A stretch of DNA of 55,289 nt from an uncultured Bacteroidales bacterium. GTDB taxonomy: Bacteria > Bacteroidota > Bacteroidia > Bacteroidales > UBA4417. Below, one piece after another: positions 47,628 to 55,289 of this stretch. A program made the translations under genes and the position numbers. The notes below the pieces were generated by a model. That model did not search any database. It saw only the letters and a list, made by a program, of their open reading frames with translations, and was not told the origin of the DNA. The DNA lies in the NCBI GenBank assembly GCA_903879715.1, contig CAIRMR010000027.1, positions 1 through 55,289 of the forward strand, in the 5' to 3' direction. Position 1 is the first letter of the stretch, and each line of letters begins with the position of its first letter.

Positions 47628-47771
47628 ATTACAATACTCCGTTAAAAAATCCCCAACAATTAATTATCAGTAAGATACGAAATTGGGTCTTTGCGTCTTA
47701 AAATGTTGGCATTCTGTGCTTTAACACTTTGCGTCCTTGCGGTTAATAAAAAATTACCGGAGTATTGTAAT
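47628..47771. mobile_element. MITE-like element, 14-bp terminal inverted repeats, 3-bp direct flanks
   Basis: ATTACAATACTCCG (47628-47641) and its exact reverse complement CGGAGTATTGTAAT (47758-47771) bound 144 bases. TAG flanks both sides (47625-47627 and 47772-47774), consistent with a 3-bp target duplication. The inside carries TTTGCGTCTTAA and CTTTGCGTCCTTGCGG words and no gene. Ends and flanks are visible; mobility is inference. Confidence 0.6.
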
Positions 47772-48018
47772 TAGAAGTTAATTGAAAATAGTTAAAAGTA
47801 AATAGATAGAAGTTAGAATTAGAATAAAATCAGTACGTCGGAAACGTTCCTTTTAACGCTGGAAGAGTATAAATCCAACGCAACGTTATTCATTCAACCG
47901 TTTTTATGAAATTATAAAGCATTTAAAGTTAAAACGGACAAAATTTACACAAGCATTCAAATTATATCACGATAAAAACTATTACTTTTGTTACTCAATC
48001 TTTTTATATCTTTTTCAA

Positions 48019-48744
48019 ATGAGCCAGAAGGAAATAATCCGTTTAACCGATATTACGCGCACATATAAAGTTGGTACTGAATTGGTGAGAGCATTGCGCT
48101 CGGTATCGCTATCCATTTATAAAAATGAATTTGTAGCATTGATGGGCCCTTCCGGGTCAGGCAAATCTACTTTGATGAACCTGCTTGGTTGCCTGGATAC
48201 ACCTACAAGTGGCCAATATATTCTGAATGATCAGGATGTAAGTAAGCTCAACGATAACGAATTGGCGCGAATCCGTAACAAGGAAATAGGTTTTGTATTT
48301 CAAACCTTCAATTTGTTGCCGCGCAGCACTGCGCTCGATAATGTAATGCTTCCGCAGATATACGCGGGATTTTCGAAAACAGCAAGGCTGGAACGGGCTA
48401 ACGAGGTAATTGCAAGCGTAGGGCTTACCGACAGAGCACACCACAAACCAAATGAGCTTTCGGGTGGACAACGCCAGCGTGTGGCAATTGCCCGTGCGTT
48501 AGTGAACAAGCCATCAATTATTCTTGCCGATGAACCAACCGGGAACCTTGATTCTACTACATCGTACGAAATTATGGGTGTTCTCGAACAGATTCACAAA
48601 GCCGGTAATACTATTATTCTTGTCACGCATGAAGAAGATATAGCGCGCCACGCTCATCGCATCATCAGGCTCATGGACGGACAAATTTCTGCCGATTATC
48701 TGAATGATAATATCATTACTGCTGCCCAGGCATTGAACAATTAG
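48019..48744 (+). CDS. ABC transporter ATP-binding protein, LolD/MacB family
   Basis: 241 residues with Walker [10 protein letters not shown] (43-51), signature [15 protein letters not shown] and Walker [14 protein letters not shown]. The order fits the MacB/LolD/FtsE group that energises lipoprotein release or efflux through separate permeases. No permease is nearby, so the partner is encoded elsewhere. Cytoplasmic face of the inner membrane. Confidence 0.92.
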   Translation: MSQKEIIRLTDITRTYKVGTELVRALRSVSLSIYKNEFVALMGPSGSGKSTLMNLLGCLDTPTSGQYILNDQDVSKLNDNELARIRNKEIGFVFQTFNLLPRSTALDNVMLPQIYAGFSKTARLERANEVIASVGLTDRAHHKPNELSGGQRQRVAIARALVNKPSIILADEPTGNLDSTTSYEIMGVLEQIHKAGNTIILVTHEEDIARHAHRIIRLMDGQISADYLNDNIITAAQALNN

Positions 48745-48826
48745 TACGGGTTTGGTTGTTATTGTATCCTGAAAAGATAGGTAACATTAAATTAGTATTG
48801 ATTTACAACTGACTTGGAATTACATC

Positions 48827-49399
48827 ATGGAAAAAGCGTGGAAAATATACACCAAAACTGGCGATAAAGGTGAAACTTCACTAATCGGAGGTACACGTGT
48901 ACCCAAGTATCACGAACGCATCGAAGCATACGGAACGTTGGATGAGCTCAACTCGTTAATCGGTTATCTCCGCGATCAGGTTACCGATGTTCATCTTCGT
49001 GATGTACTGCTTAGTATACAGGAAAACCTGTTTACCTGTGAGTCAGAGCTGGCAACTGATCCTGAAAAAGAGCTCTTACGTAAACTCCCACATTTATCGG
49101 AGGATGATGTTCTTGAACTGGAGAATGAAATTGATGCAATGAATCAGCATCTTCCTGAATTAAGTTCATTTATTCTGCCGGGAGGTCATCCACTGGTTTC
49201 ACTCTGTCATATTTGCCGGACTGTGTGCCGCCGTGGCGAGCGTATTATTATTAAATTAGCTTCAGAAATGGCTGTAAATGAAATACTGATAAAATATATC
49301 AACAGGCTTTCGGATTACCTTTTTGTACTGGCGAGGGAACTGGCTTTTATTAATAATATTCCCGACCTGCCGTGGAAACCTGATGTTTTGGATAAATAG
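48827..49399 (+). CDS. Cob(I)alamin adenosyltransferase, PduO type
   Basis: 190 residues. IYTKTGDKGETSLIGG (7-22), RIEAYGTLDELNS and CRRGERI match the PduO/MMAB family that forms adenosylcobalamin with ATP. It lies 82 bases after the ABC ATPase; no functional link is apparent. Which AdoCbl-dependent enzyme it serves cannot be seen in this window. Confidence 0.92.
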   Translation: MEKAWKIYTKTGDKGETSLIGGTRVPKYHERIEAYGTLDELNSLIGYLRDQVTDVHLRDVLLSIQENLFTCESELATDPEKELLRKLPHLSEDDVLELENEIDAMNQHLPELSSFILPGGHPLVSLCHICRTVCRRGERIIIKLASEMAVNEILIKYINRLSDYLFVLARELAFINNIPDLPWKPDVLDK

Positions 49400-49497
49400 A
49401 AACAGCTTTATTAATAGGATTGCTTCGTGTTTTTTAGTGAAAAATCAAGGTGAATCACTTAATTATTAATAAGTTATTCACAAAATTGCAAGAGGTA

Positions 49498-49527
49498 TTG
49501 ATTTTTATTATGAATAGATTATTTTTG
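49498..49527 (+). promoter_or_regulatory. Promoter TTG-N19-TATTTTTG of the DUF2795 gene
   Basis: TTG at 49498-49500 and TATTTTTG at 49520-49527 fit the consensus and lie 27 bases before the ATG at 49555. Confidence 0.65.
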
Positions 49528-49554
49528 CAAAAAAATTAAACCTAATTTTCATAT

Positions 49555-49776
49555 ATGTACTGGACGTTAGAATTAGCCTCAAAACTTGAGGATGCACCCT
49601 GGCCGGCTACCAAAGAAGAGCTTCAGGACTTTTGTGTTCGCTCAGGAGCTCCGATGGAAGTGGTTGAAAACCTCCAGGAACTGGAAGATGAAGGAGAGAT
49701 ATACGAAAGTATCGAAGATCTCTGGCCCGACTATCCTTCGAAAGAAGATTTCTTCTTTCATGAAGACGAATATTAA
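49555..49776 (+). CDS. DUF2795 small acidic protein
   Basis: A 73-residue, strongly acidic protein: MYWTLELASKLEDAPWPATK, then ELQDFCVRSGAP and a C-terminal DLWPDYPSKEDFFFHEDEY. This is the DUF2795 family, widespread in Bacteroidota and of unknown function. It has its own promoter and a very strong terminator, so it is probably expressed well and alone. Confidence 0.88.
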   Translation: MYWTLELASKLEDAPWPATKEELQDFCVRSGAPMEVVENLQELEDEGEIYESIEDLWPDYPSKEDFFFHEDEY

Positions 49777-49784
49777 CAAACAAC

Positions 49785-49823
49785 AATCGGGGCGCTGGCA
49801 AAACCAGCGCCCCGATTTGATTA
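49785..49823 (+). terminator. Terminator of the DUF2795 gene
   Basis: A perfect 14-bp stem AATCGGGGCGCTGG (49785-49798) / CCAGCGCCCCGATT (49804-49817) with a five-base loop, followed by TGATT. Confidence 0.9.
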
Positions 49824-50170
49824 AGGGGGGAACATTTAGTTGCCCGAAGTATTGTTTTTTATGAAAAAGAAAAGAGATGGGCGAGGGGAGATGTAGAGGC
49901 AAAGCTATGATTATGTAAATTGGCAATTTGAATATTAACTGATGTGTATGCCGAAAATCCTGAAATGGGATCAGACGAAAATGCATATTTGGGAACGTTG
50001 ATTACTGTTACCATTTCCCGATTAACTAATAACTATTAACTTTTATCCAAACCAGTTGGTTTTTCCCCTTTAATAACTCCCTGCCACTTTGTCGCTTCAC
50101 GCACCTAATATTCAAAATTGTACGGTATTTGCTTTTAGCTAACCGGTTTCACGCATGGATAATCTGATGG

Positions 50171-50199
50171 TTGCCTTTTGCCGGAATACACTATCTTTG
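50171..50199 (+). promoter_or_regulatory. Promoter TTG-N18-TATCTTTG of secA
   Basis: TTG at 50171-50173 and TATCTTTG at 50192-50199; transcription would start near 50206, about 39 bases before the ATG. Confidence 0.6.
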
Positions 50200-50244
50200 C
50201 ATGTTTGATTGAACAAATTTACAATCGCTTAACTCTGTTATAAA

Positions 50245-53200
50245 ATGCTTAATTCATTTCTGAAAATGATTTCGGGAGGTACCAAATCCGACCGCGATAT
50301 AAAAATCATAACACCATTGGTTGAAAAAGCCAAGGTAGAGTTCGAAAAACTACAATCAATTGATAATGATGGGCTTCGGGCTATGACATTATCATTCAAG
50401 CAAAAAATTGATGAAGCTGTTCAGGCTGAACGCGATGAGATTGACACAATCAAAGCCAGGATTGAAAGCGATTTCGATATTGATATTGAGGAAAAAGAAG
50501 AACTATATAAAAGAATAGATTTTCTTGATAAAGAAGAATATCGCAAAACACAGGAAACTCTCCAGGAAATATTGCCGGCTGCTTTCGCGGTTGTTAAGGA
50601 AACCGCCCGCCGGTTTATGGAGAATGAGTCGTTGGAAGTTACCGCCACACAGTTCGACCGCGACCAGGCTGCCCGCAAGGACAGTGTGAATATTATTGAC
50701 GATAAAGCATACTGGGATAACCACTGGATGGCTGGTGGCAACATGATTACCTGGGATATGGTGCATTATGATGTGCAGCTTATCGGGGGTGCTGTTCTGC
50801 ACTCTGGTAAAATATCCGAGATGGGTACCGGTGAAGGTAAAACGCTTGTAGCTACGTTGCCAATCTACCTGAATGCCCTTCCGGGAAAAGGAGTACACGT
50901 TGTAACTGTAAACGATTACCTTGCCAAACGTGACTCGGAATGGATGGGTGTATTGTTCGAATTCCACGGGCTCAAGGTTGATTGTATCGACAGGCATGAG
51001 CCAAACTCGCAGGAACGCCGTAATGCGTACCTCGCTGATGTTACCTACGGAACAAACAACGAATTCGGTTTTGATTACCTGCGTGACAATATGGCGCGAA
51101 ATCCGGATGAACTGGTTCAGCGTCCGCATAACTATGCAATTGTGGATGAGGTCGATTCCGTGTTGATTGATGATGCCCGTACACCGCTTATTATTTCAGG
51201 ACCGACTCCCCGCGGTGAAAACCAGGAATTCGAAGCTTTGAAACCTGAAATCTCCAAACTTTATACTGAACAACGGAACCTGGTTACCAAATTACTATCC
51301 GAAGCAAAAAGTCTCCTTGTTTTTGATGACAATAATAAAATACCATCCGATAACGAAAAACGCGGTGGGGAATCTCTTCTGCGTGCTTTCCGCGGATTGC
51401 CGAAAAATAAAGCGTTGATTAAGTTTCTCAGTGAGCCTGGTATCAAAGCAATCCTGCTGAAAACCGAAAACTTCTACATGCAGGAGCAATCCAAAAACAT
51501 GCACATCATGGACGATGAGCTGTTTTTTGTGATTGACGAAAAAAATAATTCCATTGAGCTTACCGATAAAGGTATTGACCTGATCACCAAATCGTACGAT
51601 GATCCTAAGTTCTATATACTTCCGGATGTAGGTGCCGAAATTGCCGAAATGGAACGCAGGCAAATCACTGAGAAAGATAAACTGGAACAAAAAGCTGAAC
51701 TTCTTCGTGATTATTCGGTAAAATCAGAACGTATTCATACGGTAAACCAGTTATTGAAAGCATATGCCCTGTTCGAAATAGATGTGGAATATGTAGTGAT
51801 GGATAACAAGGTTAAGATTGTTGATGAGCAAACAGGGCGTATCCTCGAAGGCCGTCGTTACAGCGATGGTTTGCATCAGGCTATCGAAGCAAAAGAAAAT
51901 GTAAAAATTGAAGCCGCAACACAAACCTATGCTACAGTAACTCTGCAGAATTATTTCCGTATGTACCGCAAACTTGCCGGTATGACAGGAACTGCCGAAA
52001 CCGAAGCCGGTGAGTTTTGGGATATTTATAAACTGGACGTGGTTGTAATTCCAACCAACCGCCCGGTTGTACGTGCTGATAATGAGGATCTCGTTTATAA
52101 AACGAAACGCGAAAAATTCAATGCTGTAATCATTGAAATAAAAGCATTGATAGAAAAAGGCAGACCTGTACTGGTTGGTACAACTTCGGTTGAAATTTCC
52201 GAGTTGCTGAGCCGTATGCTTACCCGTGACCGCATTCCTCATAATGTTCTTAATGCCAAGTTACACCAGCGTGAGGCGCAGATTGTTGCCGAAGCCGGAT
52301 TATCCCGTACTGTTACCATTGCTACCAACATGGCCGGTCGTGGTACGGATATAAAGCTGGGCCCGGGAGTAAAAGAAGCCGGTGGTCTTGCAATTATTGG
52401 TACCGAACGTCATGAATCGCGCCGTGTTGACAGGCAGTTACGAGGACGTGCGGGTCGCCAGGGTGACCCGGGAAGTTCGCAGTTCTTCGTTTCGCTTGAG
52501 GATGACCTGATGCGTATGTTTGGTTCCGAAAGTATTGCAGGAATCATGGATCGTCTTGGATTGAAAGAAGGCGAAGTGATCCAGCATCGTATGATCACCA
52601 AGAGCATCGAGCGTGCACAAAAGAAAGTTGAGGAAAACAACTTTGGCATACGTAAACGTTTGCTTGAGTATGACGACGTAATGAATGCACAGCGGGAAGT
52701 AATCTATGGTAAGCGCCGCCAGGCATTGTACGGCGAACGTCTTGCCCTGGATATTTCCAATATGATTTATGACCTTTGTGATAATTATGTAACCGATTTC
52801 CAGGATGGTGGTGATTTTGAAGGACTCAGGCTTGAACTGCTGACTACATTTGCAGCTGAATGTCCTTTTACCGAAGAAGTATTTACCAATGGGAAAAAGG
52901 AAAAGCTTACAGATGAACTGTTCCATCACATTTATCTGAATTACCGTACTAAATCCAAGCGGATTGCCGAGTTAGCTTACCCGGTTGTTAAAGACGTTTA
53001 CGAAAACAACCCGCGTTACCAGTTTATTGCTATTCCAATTACCGATGGTTTAAAGACCATGCAGGTTGCGGCTAACCTGAAAAGAGCCTATGATGATAAG
53101 GGAATGGAAGTATCTCTGGCTATCGAAAAGGGAATTACCCTCGGCGTTATTGACGATGCATGGAAAGAGCATCTCCGCGAAATGGATGAACTACGCCAGA

Positions 53201-53550
53201 GTGTGCAATCAGCCAGTTATGAGCAGAAAGATCCTTTACTTATTTACAAATTGGAGTCATTCCAGCTTTTTAAAACAATGCTTCAGGAAGCAAATAAGGA
53301 TATTATCAGGTTCCTGGCACGGGCAAACCTTCCTGTACAGCAAGCGGATCAGGTAAAAGAAGTCCGTCAGCCTCAGCGCACGGATACAAGTCGCTTGCGC
53401 GAAGATAGAAGTGATATCTTAAGCCAGCGCACAAGCGAAAACACGGTAACAGGTCCTGTAAAAGTGGAGAAAAAAGTTGGCCGGAATGATCCCTGTCCTT
53501 GCGGAAGCGGCAAGAAATACAAAGCCTGTCACGGTAAAGAAGAAGTGTAA
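50245..53550 (+). CDS. secA: SecA preprotein translocase motor
   Basis: 1101 residues, longer than E. coli SecA (901). The ATP site is GTGEGKT (194-200); [32 protein letters not shown] and [15 protein letters not shown] mark the two motor folds. An insertion at ~340-440 within the first motor fold and a long N-terminal helical region account for much of the extra length, as usual in Bacteroidota. The C-terminal zinc motif [13 protein letters not shown] (1084-1096) binds SecB or ribosomes. SecA drives protein export through SecYEG. pyrH follows after a palindrome. Confidence 0.97.
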   Translation: MLNSFLKMISGGTKSDRDIKIITPLVEKAKVEFEKLQSIDNDGLRAMTLSFKQKIDEAVQAERDEIDTIKARIESDFDIDIEEKEELYKRIDFLDKEEYRKTQETLQEILPAAFAVVKETARRFMENESLEVTATQFDRDQAARKDSVNIIDDKAYWDNHWMAGGNMITWDMVHYDVQLIGGAVLHSGKISEMGTGEGKTLVATLPIYLNALPGKGVHVVTVNDYLAKRDSEWMGVLFEFHGLKVDCIDRHEPNSQERRNAYLADVTYGTNNEFGFDYLRDNMARNPDELVQRPHNYAIVDEVDSVLIDDARTPLIISGPTPRGENQEFEALKPEISKLYTEQRNLVTKLLSEAKSLLVFDDNNKIPSDNEKRGGESLLRAFRGLPKNKALIKFLSEPGIKAILLKTENFYMQEQSKNMHIMDDELFFVIDEKNNSIELTDKGIDLITKSYDDPKFYILPDVGAEIAEMERRQITEKDKLEQKAELLRDYSVKSERIHTVNQLLKAYALFEIDVEYVVMDNKVKIVDEQTGRILEGRRYSDGLHQAIEAKENVKIEAATQTYATVTLQNYFRMYRKLAGMTGTAETEAGEFWDIYKLDVVVIPTNRPVVRADNEDLVYKTKREKFNAVIIEIKALIEKGRPVLVGTTSVEISELLSRMLTRDRIPHNVLNAKLHQREAQIVAEAGLSRTVTIATNMAGRGTDIKLGPGVKEAGGLAIIGTERHESRRVDRQLRGRAGRQGDPGSSQFFVSLEDDLMRMFGSESIAGIMDRLGLKEGEVIQHRMITKSIERAQKKVEENNFGIRKRLLEYDDVMNAQREVIYGKRRQALYGERLALDISNMIYDLCDNYVTDFQDGGDFEGLRLELLTTFAAECPFTEEVFTNGKKEKLTDELFHHIYLNYRTKSKRIAELAYPVVKDVYENNPRYQFIAIPITDGLKTMQVAANLKRAYDDKGMEVSLAIEKGITLGVIDDAWKEHLREMDELRQSVQSASYEQKDPLLIYKLESFQLFKTMLQEANKDIIRFLARANLPVQQADQVKEVRQPQRTDTSRLREDRSDILSQRTSENTVTGPVKVEKKVGRNDPCPCGSGKKYKACHGKEEV

Positions 53551-53570
53551 AAGAACTTTGGTGTAATTCA

Positions 53571-53624
53571 GGTTGAGATTAAGGTAAAGGTTGAGCAACC
53601 TCAACCTTTACCTTAACCTCAACC
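53571..53624. repeat. 25-bp-arm palindrome between secA and pyrH
   Basis: The left arm (53571-53595) and right arm (53600-53624) pair at 24 of 25 positions around CAAC. They are made of GGTTGAG, TTAAGG and TAAAGG words and their complements. More CCTCAACC words follow to 53635. It could act as a processing or termination hairpin, but has no T-run. Read through, it opens a false upstream extension of pyrH. Confidence 0.9.
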
Positions 53625-53647
53625 TCAACCTCAAACCATATTCCCCA

Positions 53648-54355
53648 ATGAAATACAAACGTATCTTACTTAAATTAAGCGGTGAATCGATGGCAGGCAC
53701 TTCAGGCCAGGGCTTTGATACCGACATGCTTGCATTGTATGCCAATGAAATAAAAATGGCTGTTGAATCCGGAACCCAGGTAGCGATTGTGCTGGGAGGC
53801 GGAAATATTTTCCGCGGACTCAAAGGCAATAACATTGGAACGGACCGTGTTCAGGGTGATTATATGGGAATGCTGGCTACAGTAATTAATAGCCTTGCGT
53901 TGCAATCTGCGCTTCAGAGTGTTGGGGTGAAATCAAAAGTCCTTTCCGGACTGGCAGTAGATCCTATTGCTGAGAGAGTCAGTGGTCCCAAAGCAATCAG
54001 CAGCCTCGAAAAAGGTGAAGTTGTTATTCTTGCAGGTGGAACAGGAAATCCGTTTTTTACCACCGATACCGCAGCAGCCTTACGATCCATTGAAATACAC
54101 GCCGATGTTTTACTCAAAGGAACGCGTGTGGACGGAGTTTATACCGCCGATCCCGAAAAGGATCCTTCAGCAACCAAATTCAGCGAGCTATCTTTTGACG
54201 AAGCTTACAGCAAAGGTTTGAATATTATGGATTTGACTGCATTTACACTTTGCAGCGAAAACAAAATGCCGGTGATAGTTTTTGATGTTCACAAAGCCGG
54301 AAACCTGCAAAAGATTTTAAGCGGGAACAATTGTGGAACACTTATTTATGCATAG
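53648..54355 (+). CDS. pyrH: Uridylate kinase
   Basis: 235 residues of the amino-acid-kinase fold, hexameric UMP kinase making UDP. MKYKRILLKLSGESMAG at the start, VLGGGNIFRG and TGNPFFTTDTAAALRS are the signatures. The start 53648 is preferred: an ATG at 53591 would add 19 residues (rich in Asn-Leu) encoded only by the palindrome and its words. Order secA-pyrH-frr; pyrH-frr adjacency is conserved in bacteria. The TAG stop is followed at once by G-rich words. Confidence 0.96.
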   Translation: MKYKRILLKLSGESMAGTSGQGFDTDMLALYANEIKMAVESGTQVAIVLGGGNIFRGLKGNNIGTDRVQGDYMGMLATVINSLALQSALQSVGVKSKVLSGLAVDPIAERVSGPKAISSLEKGEVVILAGGTGNPFFTTDTAAALRSIEIHADVLLKGTRVDGVYTADPEKDPSATKFSELSFDEAYSKGLNIMDLTAFTLCSENKMPVIVFDVHKAGNLQKILSGNNCGTLIYA

Positions 54356-54475
54356 AAGGGATTAGGTGTTAGGATTTAGGGGTTGGGGATTTGAAAAGGT
54401 TCATGTTTCATTGTTTCAAGTGTGAGTGGTTGATGTATTTCATCCCTAAAACCTAACCCCCAAACCCTGACTCCT
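54356..54475 (+). repeat. GGATTAGG word repeat with inverted copy after pyrH
   Basis: Sense-strand words GGATTAGGTGTTAGG and GGGGTTGGGG follow the pyrH stop (54356-54392). Complementary CCCTAAAACCTAACCCCC words follow at ~54442-54467. The two halves can pair imperfectly around a ~50-base loop. The same vocabulary lies after pdxA, pepA and the HU/SPOR gene. Confidence 0.75.
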
Positions 54476-54507
54476 CCATTATTATTGCACTTTTTCAACC
54501 AATACAA

Positions 54508-54536
54508 TTGATATTTCCCTGTATTTTTTAAATTTG
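54508..54536 (+). promoter_or_regulatory. Promoter TTG-N18-TAAATTTG of frr
   Basis: TTG (54508-54510) and TAAATTTG (54529-54536) lie 20 bases before the frr ATG at 54556. Confidence 0.55.
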
Positions 54537-54555
54537 CATCACAAAACGAATAGCC

Positions 54556-55119
54556 ATGACTGAAGAAGCAAAGTTTATCATTGAAGAGATTAAAGAAAGC
54601 ATGCAACATGCAGTTACCCATCTCGAAAAGGAATTTCATAAATTTCGTACCAGTAAAGCAACTCCTCAAATGCTCGAAGGGGTTAAAGTTGACTATTATG
54701 GAAATCCAACTTCAGTTGATAAGATCGCAAATATTAATACTCCCGATGCCCGTACCATTGTAGTTCAGCCCTGGGAGAAAAACATGCTTAATCCGCTTGC
54801 AAAAGCAATACAGGATGCCAACCTGGGGTTTAATCCGCAGAATAATGGTGAAGTTTTACGTATAGCAGTTCCGCCACTTACCGAGGAACGCCGCCGCGAC
54901 ATCGTAAAAAAAGCCAGAGCCGAAGGCGAAGCCGCAAAAGTAACCATACGCAATATGCGCCGTAATGCGGTGGAAGAAGCTAAAAAACTTGAAAAAGAAG
55001 GTGTTTCGGAAGATGATATTAAAACCCTGGAAAAAGAAATTCAGCATATAACCGACGGGTTTATTGTGCTGGTAGATAAAACTTTGGAACACAAGGAAAA
55101 AGATATTATGACCGTTTAA
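54556..55119 (+). CDS. frr: Ribosome recycling factor
   Basis: 187 residues. The family-wide segments VDYYGNPTSVDKIANI, VQPWEKNML, AIQDANLGFNPQNNG and PPLTEERRRD are present. Together with EF-G, RRF splits post-termination ribosomes. It is preceded by pyrH, the usual neighbour, but a promoter match in the gap suggests it can also be transcribed alone. A terminator follows, and then the intron. Confidence 0.96.
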   Translation: MTEEAKFIIEEIKESMQHAVTHLEKEFHKFRTSKATPQMLEGVKVDYYGNPTSVDKIANINTPDARTIVVQPWEKNMLNPLAKAIQDANLGFNPQNNGEVLRIAVPPLTEERRRDIVKKARAEGEAAKVTIRNMRRNAVEEAKKLEKEGVSEDDIKTLEKEIQHITDGFIVLVDKTLEHKEKDIMTV

Positions 55120-55155
55120 GACTGTTAATAGTTAAATCGAAAAGAGTAAATGGGA

Positions 55156-55186
55156 AAGAGCAGCTTACAAGCTGCTCTTTATTTTG
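55156..55186 (+). terminator. Terminator of frr
   Basis: AAAGAGCAGCTT (55156-55167) pairs perfectly with AAGCTGCTCTTT (55170-55181), followed by ATTTT. The group II intron begins immediately after. Confidence 0.85.
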
Positions 55187-55289
55187 TGTGTCGGGCATGG
55201 TCATAACCTATAGGGTGCAAGTCCCGAATGAGTGTTGCAGTACATATCATTAGCTAAGAGCAAGGGTGTCGTGGGTGACTGCGTATCTG
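55187..55289 (+). mobile_element. Group II intron, 5' end (domain I)
   Basis: GTGTG begins at 55187, the GUGYG 5' consensus. Then CATGG, CCTATAGGGTGCAAGTCCC, TTAGCTAAGAGCAAGGGTGTC and GGTGAC follow in the order and spacing known for the 5' end of bacterial group II introns. The window stops at 103 bases, so the rest, including any reverse transcriptase gene, is outside. Confidence 0.85.

Larger units (their letters stand above)
47502..48018. other. 517-base repeat-bearing interval before the ABC ATPase
   Basis: No gene. It holds a REP-like hairpin, a 144-bp MITE-like element and an A/T-rich stretch of TTAGAATTAG words (47770-47830). A TACTTTTG box (47983-47990) is 29 bases before the ATG at 48019. 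Confidence 0.6.
49777..50244. other. 468-base interval between the DUF2795 gene and secA
   Basis: After the terminator the interval has no gene. ATTAACTAATAACTATTAAC words (50021-50040) and a C/T-rich stretch with TTTGTCGCTTCACGC lie ahead of the secA promoter. Confidence 0.5.

Noticed and set aside
49642-49986. Minus-strand 114-residue frame
   Set aside because: Antisense to the DUF2795 gene and its terminator; no signal, domain or start context.
53591-53647. Extended start of pyrH
   Set aside because: The extra residues come only from the palindrome; the family start is MKYKRILL.
55187-55289. tRNA-like sequence (GTGCAAGTCCC)
   Set aside because: No acceptor or anticodon stem; it fits intron domain I in order and spacing.

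Overview
The window is a chromosomal segment of a Bacteroidota bacterium, probably Bacteroidales-like (the order is not certain). Lineage evidence: type III glutamine synthetase, a MurF-alanine racemase fusion, a GldB-type lipoprotein, PorT-like barrels, an HU-CCDC81/SPOR protein, a long SecA with a C-terminal zinc motif, and TAnnTTTG promoter boxes paired with TTG about 18-21 nt upstream. LpxK and KdsB show a Gram-negative cell with lipid A and Kdo. Both edges are group II intron sequence on the + strand: an intron 3' end at 1-138 and a 5' end from about 55187. The stretch between them is therefore single-copy chromosome bracketed by intron copies.

Layout. 317-7147: surface-glycan type genes (three large GT-C membrane proteins, a GT2 synthase, a lipoprotein sharing a domain with the first GT-C protein). 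7413-17893: MurF-Alr, PdxA, a metallophosphoesterase, leucyl aminopeptidase, a ComM-type ATPase, a DUF1289 protein and NDH-2. 18111-21322: a FadL/OMPP1-like barrel and a low-complexity lipoprotein. 21449-28684: ProS, KdsB, an HU/SPOR protein, TrmB, an alkyltransferase-like protein and GlnN. 29031-30425: the Fe-S assembly pair Mrp and Nfu. 30595-34426: two DUF3857/transglutaminase-like paralogues, one with an intact Cys-His-Asp triad and one without. 34624-42284: NAD synthetase, two small barrels, GldB-like lipoprotein, TPR protein and an unrecognised lipoprotein with a duplicated module. 42492-49776: zinc-ribbon protein with Nif3, LpxK, UbiA-type prenyltransferase, methyltransferase, LolD/MacB-type ATPase, cobalamin adenosyltransferase and DUF2795 protein. 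50245-55119: secA-pyrH-frr.

Most genes are housekeeping. I found no defence system, prophage, CRISPR array or tRNA. The unusual part is the intergenic DNA. It carries many short-word repeats and palindromes: about 36 copies of ACGATTT(T); GGGTTAGG-type G-rich words; a 25-bp-arm AACCTCAACCT palindrome; ACACCCGCAGGGTGT repeats; three REP-like hairpins; and a 144-bp MITE-like element with 14-bp inverted ends. Many sit directly at stop codons. In four genes the G-rich words lie on the sense strand just after, or including, the stop codon. That shared placement is the best candidate here for something undescribed.
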